Source: Flavobacteriales bacterium
Lineage (GTDB): Bacteria > Bacteroidota > Bacteroidia > Flavobacteriales_D > Sanyastnellaceae
Length of the DNA: 19,019 nt
Direction: 5' to 3'
Assembly (NCBI GenBank): GCA_015663855.1
Contig: DQRJ01000179.1
Span: 1 to 19,019 of the forward strand
Within the stretch, counting starts at the first letter, position 1. Each line of letters begins with the position of its first letter. The position numbers and the translations under genes are program-made. Shown here one piece after another: positions 14,652-19,019 of this stretch. The notes beneath the pieces were generated by a model, which was given only the letters and a program-made list of their open reading frames with translations, had not been told where the DNA came from and did no database searches.

Positions 14652-16085
14652 TTAATTCTCTGAATTTTCGGTAGGGACTCTGTCTTTAATTACTTTTGCG
14701 AGAAGGATGGCTTGGGAAACTAGTTTTCCTCTAACGTATCCTTTTCCTTGCATATGTACTAATCCCCTTCTAATAGGTGAGATTAATTCTAAGTGAAATA
14801 CTATACAATCTCCAGGCAGTACTTTTTGTTTGAATCTGACGTCGTCTATTTTCATAAAGTATGTAGACCAAAACTCAGGTTCCTCCACACTCGAAAGCGC
14901 GAATACTCCTCCTACTTGCGCCATTGCCTCAACTTGAAGGACTCCAGGCATTACCGGGTTGCCGGGGAAGTGACCCTGGAAGAACGGTTCATTCATCGAG
15001 ACGTTCTTAAGTCCGGTTATACTACTCTCATTCATCTCGAGGATGCTATCTACGAGTAGGAATGGATAACGATGCGGTAGAAGTTTAGAAATAGCGTTGA
15101 TATCGAGTATGGGCTCTCTATCAGTTCTTAGGTCGGGTTTACTTTCGAAATCAATCATTTTCTTACAAATTTCCTTTGCAAATTCTACATTAGCTGCGTG
15201 GCCAGGGCGAGCAGCAAGGACGTGACCTTGTATATAACGTCCAGTCAAAGCTAGGTCGCCCAAGATGTCTAGAAGTTTATGACGAGCAGGCTCGTTGCTA
15301 AATCTAAGAGCTGAAGTGCTAACAACGCCCGCTTCATCTTCGACCACTCCGAGTTCGTCCCTCCCCATCGAGTCAGCAATAGATTGCAACTCCTCTTTAG
15401 AGTAAGGCCTCTCCGCTAGAACTACAGCGTTATCAACATCGCCCCCTTTAATCAACCCCTGTTCGGCTAGCGCCTTCACCTCTTTCATAAAGACGAAAGT
15501 TCGACATGGCGCTATTTCCACAGCGAAATCAGCAAGTCCATCTAACCTCGCGTGTTGAGTACCTAGAATAGGGCTATTGTAATCGACCATTACCGTTAGT
15601 CGTAAACCTTCATCCTCGTTGTCATTAGGTACGATTAGCATTTCAACGTCCCGCTCTTTATCTGCGAAGCTGATATTTTTTCTGATTCTGAAGAATTTCC
15701 TGTCCGCCTCTTGAATTTCAGTTCCGACTTTTGCAAATCCTTCAATATATACCTGGGCACTACCGTCAAGTATAGGAACTTCTCTTGCGTCGAGTTGAAT
15801 AAGAGCATTATCTATACCCGAAGCGTATAAAGAAGCGAGAATATGTTCGGTTGTATGTACTTCGACGTCGCCTTGAGTAAGTGTTGTGCTTCTTAATGTT
15901 GAACTAACATGCTTTGCACAAGCATCAATTGTAGGCTCACCCTCTAAATCTGTTCTTTGGAATTTATAACCGTGGTTCTCATCTGCTGGGAGAACAGTTA
16001 AAGTACACATTTCACCAGTATGCAATCCTACTCCCTTAAAGGCTGCTTTAGCTTTAAGTGTATGTTGCTTAGTAGATTGAATCAT
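14652..16085 (-). CDS. lpxC/fabZ: Bifunctional LpxC deacetylase / FabZ dehydratase
   Basis: 477 aa in two domains. Residues ~1-310 are LpxC, the zinc-dependent deacetylase that commits UDP-3-O-acyl-GlcNAc to lipid A. Zinc ligands are His81 (VHTTEHILAS), His269 and Asp273 (RHKLLDILGDLALTG), and His296 (AARPGH) is the general acid-base residue. VGLHTGE (19-25) is the family signature. Residues ~328-477 are FabZ, 3-hydroxyacyl-ACP dehydratase, with LPHRYPFLLVD (336-346), His372 in GHFPGNPVMPG and Glu386 in LQVEAMAQ. The two activities share the 3-hydroxyacyl-ACP pool. The fusion is common in Bacteroidota, so this is expected rather than new. Its ATG overlaps the lpxD stop by 4 bp (ATGA). Confidence 0.97.
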   Translation of the reverse strand: MIQSTKQHTLKAKAAFKGVGLHTGEMCTLTVLPADENHGYKFQRTDLEGEPTIDACAKHVSSTLRSTTLTQGDVEVHTTEHILASLYASGIDNALIQLDAREVPILDGSAQVYIEGFAKVGTEIQEADRKFFRIRKNISFADKERDVEMLIVPNDNEDEGLRLTVMVDYNSPILGTQHARLDGLADFAVEIAPCRTFVFMKEVKALAEQGLIKGGDVDNAVVLAERPYSKEELQSIADSMGRDELGVVEDEAGVVSTSALRFSNEPARHKLLDILGDLALTGRYIQGHVLAARPGHAANVEFAKEICKKMIDFESKPDLRTDREPILDINAISKLLPHRYPFLLVDSILEMNESSITGLKNVSMNEPFFQGHFPGNPVMPGVLQVEAMAQVGGVFALSSVEEPEFWSTYFMKIDDVRFKQKVLPGDCIVFHLELISPIRRGLVHMQGKGYVRGKLVSQAILLAKVIKDRVPTENSEN

Positions 16086-17146
16086 ATATTTTGAGTTTCT
16101 TGGTCTCTTTTACTAGTTGAATCACCCTGCTCGCTCTGAATACTCTTGTTTTTCTCAGCACGTACTAGCTTGCGAAGTGCAATTTGGAATTTTTGGAATG
16201 CTTTAATAGGCATTGCTGGATTTCCTTGATAAGTACCGTTCGGAGTTAATAGGCTCGCAGATACCCCTGACTTAGCGGCAATTCGCGAACCATTTGCAAT
16301 CTTAAGGTGCCCACCTATCCCCACTTGTCCTCCTATCATACACTGAGATCCGATGGTGGTAGAGCCTGCGATACCGGTTTGGGCTGCAATAACAGTCTTT
16401 TCACCTATGATCACATTATGCGCAACCTGAATGAGATTGTCTAGCTTACAACCCTTTCGGATGATGGTCGATCCGAGGGTAGCCCTGTCCAAAGTGCATA
16501 ACGCGCCCAAATCACAATCGTCCTCAAGGATCACATTCCCCGTCTGCGGAACCTTAGCGTATGAGCCATCTTCTTTAGGCGCAAACCCGAACCCATCTGA
16601 TCCGACAATCGTTCCGCCCTGTATAGTGCAACGATTACCTACTTGGCATCGGTCAAGAATTCTGACTCCTGAGAAAAACATCGAATCACAGCCGATTGTT
16701 ACATCCCTCCCTATATATACGTGTGCCCTAAGCTCAGTCCTATCTCCAATTACCGCACCCTTATCTATAACTACTCCAGGCCCGATAGCACATCCTTTCC
16801 CGATAATTGCGTCCGGATGCACGATCGCAGAGGAATGAATACCCTCGTCTCGCTTTAAAATATTGTCGTACGACTCTAGTAATACCGCAAAAGCCCGATA
16901 AGGATCTTCTACTACAACTAAAGTCATGTCCTTAGGTAGAGCTTGACTTGGCTTGAAATCTTGCCCCACTACGACTACGGTCGCTCCACAATTGTATACG
17001 AATTTCTCGTATTCCATGTTAGCTAGGAAAGTCACAGAGCCCGCTCCTGCGGATTCTATCTTCCCAAGCTTACGGACTCTTGCTTCTGGATTTCCAGAAA
17101 CAGAACCCTCTAGAAGTACTGCTAACTCAGCTGCGGTTTGTTCCAT
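16082..17146 (-). CDS. lpxD: UDP-3-O-acylglucosamine N-acyltransferase
   Basis: 354 aa. It adds the second 3-hydroxyacyl chain, on the amino group, after the LpxC step. The N-terminal uridine-binding domain (~1-100, with GSVTFLANMEYEKFV) is followed by hexapeptide repeats (~107-310), GSDGFGFAP (182-190), and the catalytic His243 in IQVAHNVIIG. A helix then leads to a charged, probably disordered tail (after ~330). ATG 17146 is chosen over a longer reading to 17209, because the extension runs through the aroB stop and the -7 element TATCTTTG lies 7 nt upstream of this ATG. It is the first gene of the lipid A operon. Confidence 0.95.
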   Translation of the reverse strand: MEQTAAELAVLLEGSVSGNPEARVRKLGKIESAGAGSVTFLANMEYEKFVYNCGATVVVVGQDFKPSQALPKDMTLVVVEDPYRAFAVLLESYDNILKRDEGIHSSAIVHPDAIIGKGCAIGPGVVIDKGAVIGDRTELRAHVYIGRDVTIGCDSMFFSGVRILDRCQVGNRCTIQGGTIVGSDGFGFAPKEDGSYAKVPQTGNVILEDDCDLGALCTLDRATLGSTIIRKGCKLDNLIQVAHNVIIGEKTVIAAQTGIAGSTTIGSQCMIGGQVGIGGHLKIANGSRIAAKSGVSASLLTPNGTYQGNPAMPIKAFQKFQIALRKLVRAEKNKSIQSEQGDSTSKRDQETQNI

Positions 17147-17153
17147 ATGAGTG

Positions 17154-17161
17154 CAAAGATA
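17154..17161 (-). promoter_or_regulatory. -7 promoter element of the lpxD operon
   Basis: The reverse complement reads TATCTTTG, an exact TAnnTTTG. It lies in the 32-bp gap between the aroB stop (17179) and ATG 17146, with 7 nt to the start codon. It would allow lipid A genes to be transcribed apart from aroB, giving a leaderless or nearly leaderless message. Confidence 0.6.
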
Positions 17162-17178
17162 TTTATTAAGGCGACGAT

Positions 17179-18237
17179 TCAGGCGTATTTCTCGCGGAAT
17201 TGCTCCCACAAGATTGTGAATTCCTCACGGTTCCATTCGAAGTCCCAGATAACTTCGCCCGGCGCTTGGAGTAATACATCCCTAACGTTTCCGTTTATGT
17301 TTTTCTTATCCCCTCTCATTTTAGCCCAAACCTCCTCCGAACTCCCCATATTCACTCGTTTTTCTATCCCAGTAACGATCCATTGTTGAAGTTCCGAGGC
17401 GATGTTTTTATCGAATCCTAGTTTAATAACGGATGCCTCAAGCGCAAATACGAGCCCCCATGCGACGGCTTCTCCGTGTTTAATTCTAGCGCTCGAGTCT
17501 TCGGTTTTATCCAGACTCAAGCTTTCTAATGCGTGCCCAACTGTATGACCGAGATTAAGAGAGGCTCGCTCTCCCTTTTCCTTTTCATCCCTTCGAACGA
17601 TCCCCTCCTTTATTTCGGCAGACCTTTTAATAAACCTTCCCACCCCATCTAAATCACTCGAAACGTTCTTAAAATCGTTTAGGTGTTCCCCACCGATCAG
17701 CAAAGCATGTTTCGCCATCTCCGCCCATCCACTCCTAATTTCTTCTGGTGGGAGTGAGGCAAGCCAGGTTTGGTTTATGCCTACCATCAACGAATTATAA
17801 AAAGTGCCTATCTGATTTTTAATCACTCCATTCTTACACTTGCGATTCACACCAGTCTTCCCACCTATAGCAGCATCCACCATCCCTAGCACGGTTGTGG
17901 GCAACAACACTAAACCTAACCCCCTTTTATATGTACTCGCAGCAAAGCCGCCCATATCGGTAATTGTTCCTCCCCCTAAACAAATGAGCACAGTCTCCCT
18001 ATCCGCTTCCACACTATCAAAGAACTCATACATCCTATCAACGTTATCTAGAGTTTTCACACTCTCCCCACCTTCAATTTCGATTAAGTGAACTTTCGTC
18101 GTTTTAACACAAACATCCATTACGCCATCCACATAGCTTTTCGGTAGATTGCTATCTGCGATTATTACGACCCCAGAACTATTACCGACCACCCTTTCGA
18201 GTTCGCCCTCACTATATGTCGTAACTACACTTACCAT
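17179..18237 (-). CDS. aroB: 3-dehydroquinate synthase
   Basis: 352 aa, normal length. This cytosolic, NAD- and metal-dependent enzyme converts DAHP to 3-dehydroquinate, step two of the shikimate pathway. The nucleotide-binding segment is GGGTITDMGGFAASTYKRG (88-106), followed by PTTVLGMVDAAIGGKTGVN (113-131). Metal ligands are Glu173 (GWAEMAKHALL), His235 or His231 in NLGHTVGHALE, and His254 in KHGEAVAWG. ATG 18237 follows an A-rich stretch (GAATAGAAA). A box with one mismatch to the -7 consensus (GAACTTTG, complement of 18255-18262) lies 17 nt upstream. No other shikimate gene is nearby, and the link to lpxD is only positional. Confidence 0.96.
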   Translation of the reverse strand: MVSVVTTYSEGELERVVGNSSGVVIIADSNLPKSYVDGVMDVCVKTTKVHLIEIEGGESVKTLDNVDRMYEFFDSVEADRETVLICLGGGTITDMGGFAASTYKRGLGLVLLPTTVLGMVDAAIGGKTGVNRKCKNGVIKNQIGTFYNSLMVGINQTWLASLPPEEIRSGWAEMAKHALLIGGEHLNDFKNVSSDLDGVGRFIKRSAEIKEGIVRRDEKEKGERASLNLGHTVGHALESLSLDKTEDSSARIKHGEAVAWGLVFALEASVIKLGFDKNIASELQQWIVTGIEKRVNMGSSEEVWAKMRGDKKNINGNVRDVLLQAPGEVIWDFEWNREEFTILWEQFREKYA

Positions 18238-18296
18238 TTTCTATTCATCAACCACAAAGTTCGACAATTTCGATTCTTATATTCATTTTTAACCCA

Positions 18297-18325
18297 CAAA
18301 AAAAGCCCGCACACTGTGCGGGCTT
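18297..18325 (-). terminator. Rho-independent terminator of tRNA-Phe
   Basis: GCCCGCAC (18305-18312) and GTGCGGGC (18316-18323) form a perfect GC-rich 8-bp stem around a 3-nt loop. On the minus strand it is followed by TTTTTTTG. It lies 18 nt after the 3' end of tRNA-Phe. Confidence 0.9.
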
Positions 18326-18341
18326 CTTTGTCTTAGTCTTG

Positions 18342-18414
18342 TGGTACTACTGGGATTCGAACCTAGGACACATGGATTTTCAGTCCATTGCTCTACCAAC
18401 TGAGCTATAGTACC
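18342..18414 (-). tRNA. tRNA-Phe (anticodon GAA)
   Basis: A 73-nt cloverleaf on the minus strand. It has acceptor GGTACTA/TAGTACC, D arm GCTC/GAGC, and anticodon stem ATGGA/TCCAT with loop CTGAAAA, giving anticodon GAA (phenylalanine). The variable loop is GTGTC and the T loop is TTCGAAT. The discriminator base is A, and the 3' CCA is not encoded. The T stem CTAGG/CCCAG contains an A-C mismatch at 51-63, unusual but with all other pairs intact. Confidence 0.95.
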
Positions 18415-18427
18415 AATTAAGAGTTTG

Positions 18428-18435
18428 CAAATATA
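18428..18435 (-). promoter_or_regulatory. -7 promoter element of tRNA-Phe
   Basis: The reverse complement reads TATATTTG, the same octamer as before tRNA-Val and asnS, and ends 13 nt before the tRNA. An upstream TTG is 14 nt away, shorter than usual, so the -33 element is unclear. Confidence 0.65.
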
Positions 18436-18476
18436 GTATAGTCTTCTCACAATTTGCTAACTAAATAAAATAAAAA

Positions 18477-18508
18477 TTTGCATTATGTAAAATTATGTAT
18501 TATGTTTG
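18477..18508 (+). promoter_or_regulatory. Consensus Bacteroidota promoter of the right-edge gene
   Basis: TTTG (18477-18480, -33 element), exactly 20 nt, then TATGTTTG (18501-18508, exact TAnnTTTG). Expected +1 is near 18514, giving a leader of about 45 nt to ATG 18560. This is the best promoter match in the window. Confidence 0.8.
18482..18505 (+). repeat. Three direct ATTATGT repeats inside the promoter
   Basis: ATTATGT occurs at 18482-18488, 18492-18498 and 18499-18505. The first two are 10 bp apart, about one helical turn, and the third overlaps the -7 box. They could be sites for a regulator, or a by-product of AT-rich sequence. Confidence 0.4.
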
Positions 18509-18559
18509 TAATGGACTTTCGAGTCTTGCTATGTTGAATCTAAACCAAATCGTATCATT

Positions 18560-19019
18560 ATGCGTAAACTGTTATTACTTATTCCCGCGTGCTTACTAGG
18601 ATTATCTTCCGTCTTTGCACAAACTTCTCAATCCGGCGCAGACCCATGTGGACCCGATTGCCCTATTATTTTTTCTGATGCTCTTCCTTCCTATGAGGTG
18701 GAATGTGCTGAAGACCTTCCTACTTCTTGTGAAGAATATCTGTCAGATAACGGAATAACCGCATTGACAGCATCTAACTTATGCTTGGGTGGATCCTATG
18801 AGGTTTTCTGTACAATTCTAAGCGCTAATAGTGAAGTTGACGGCGGATCTGCCGTCCAAACCGAATGTGAAGGATCCACAGCAAAGCGTGACGATTCTCT
18901 TGCAGAAGGTGCATACGGCGCAACTGATGGCGCACTTCGTATTTACGGATTAAGTGCTTTAGGTATTACAGACAGTGATTACTTTGTCGAGGACCCATCT
19001 GCTCCATTACAATTCGTTC
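18560..19019 (+). CDS. Cysteine-rich exported protein, 3' truncated by the window edge
   Basis: An open frame of 153 codons from ATG 18560 with no stop before the window ends. Residues 1-20 are a signal peptide (MRKLLLLIPACLLGLSSVFA, cut before QT). The mature part holds seven Cys (30, 34, 49, 57, 75, 84, 103), first as a CGPDC pair, then YEVECAEDLPTSCEEY, which resembles the 'vtC-edlP..C' motif repeated in large Bacteroidota adhesins and T9SS cargo. A C-terminal sorting domain would be expected beyond the edge but cannot be seen. Paired cysteines suggest disulfides in an exported protein. The family is not certain, and the adhesin reading is an inference. A strong promoter precedes it. Confidence 0.75.
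   Translation, partial: MRKLLLLIPACLLGLSSVFAQTSQSGADPCGPDCPIIFSDALPSYEVECAEDLPTSCEEYLSDNGITALTASNLCLGGSYEVFCTILSANSEVDGGSAVQTECEGSTAKRDDSLAEGAYGATDGALRIYGLSALGITDSDYFVEDPSAPLQFV

Noticed and set aside
14652..16085. Fusion of LpxC and FabZ as a novel bifunctional enzyme
   Set aside because: The fusion is a known and widespread trait of Bacteroidota. Both active sites are intact and the operon context is normal.

Overview
The window looks like chromosomal DNA of a marine-type member of the Bacteroidota, most likely Flavobacteriales. Three things support this. Two proteins carry C-terminal type IX secretion (T9SS) sorting domains, one type A and one type B. LpxC and FabZ are fused in one reading frame, as is usual in this phylum. 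Promoters repeatedly show the Bacteroidota -7 element TAnnTTTG, while Shine-Dalgarno sequences are mostly absent. The content is mainly housekeeping plus envelope and secretion genes. I saw no insertion sequence, phage gene, CRISPR array or toxin-antitoxin pair, and no gene-free stretch longer than about 215 bp.

Layout, left to right. (1) 1-311 holds the 3' end of folC. It is followed by a hairpin terminator and a tRNA-Val(TAC) gene on the minus strand. (2) 517-4300 is a tight plus-strand cluster with gaps of 1, 22 and 2 nt: a class I methyltransferase, a small secreted protein, a membrane sensor histidine kinase with no partner regulator, and gpmI. (3) 4284-6332 on the minus strand encodes a 682-aa T9SS type B surface protein whose 3' end overlaps gpmI by 17 bp. 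Its promoter region faces that of a LolD/MacB-type ABC ATPase (6408-7082). (4) asnS, rpoN and a PAP2-like membrane protein run on the plus strand (7157-10703). They converge on a stand-alone HPt phosphotransfer protein (minus). (5) galE (plus) converges on a T9SS type A exported protein of 431 aa (minus), which contains an internal domain duplication and has the codon bias of a highly expressed gene. (6) 13846-18237, minus strand: aroB, then the lipid A operon lpxD, lpxC/fabZ, lpxA. (7) tRNA-Phe(GAA) with its own terminator and promoter (minus). Then a strong-looking plus-strand promoter drives a cysteine-rich exported protein that runs off the right edge.

How the genes work together: lpxD, lpxC and lpxA supply the early acylation and deacetylation steps of lipid A, and FabZ links this to fatty acid elongation. 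galE supplies UDP-galactose for surface glycans. The T9SS cargo proteins and the right-edge protein go to the cell surface or outside. gpmI, asnS, aroB and folC are core metabolism and translation.

I found no clearly new multi-gene system. The most notable signals are in expression architecture. Several genes have the -7 element only 4-7 nt before the start codon, which predicts leaderless mRNAs. Two terminators form a full stem only in the minus-strand RNA because of G-U pairs. An exactly spaced promoter at the right edge carries three ATTATGT repeats.
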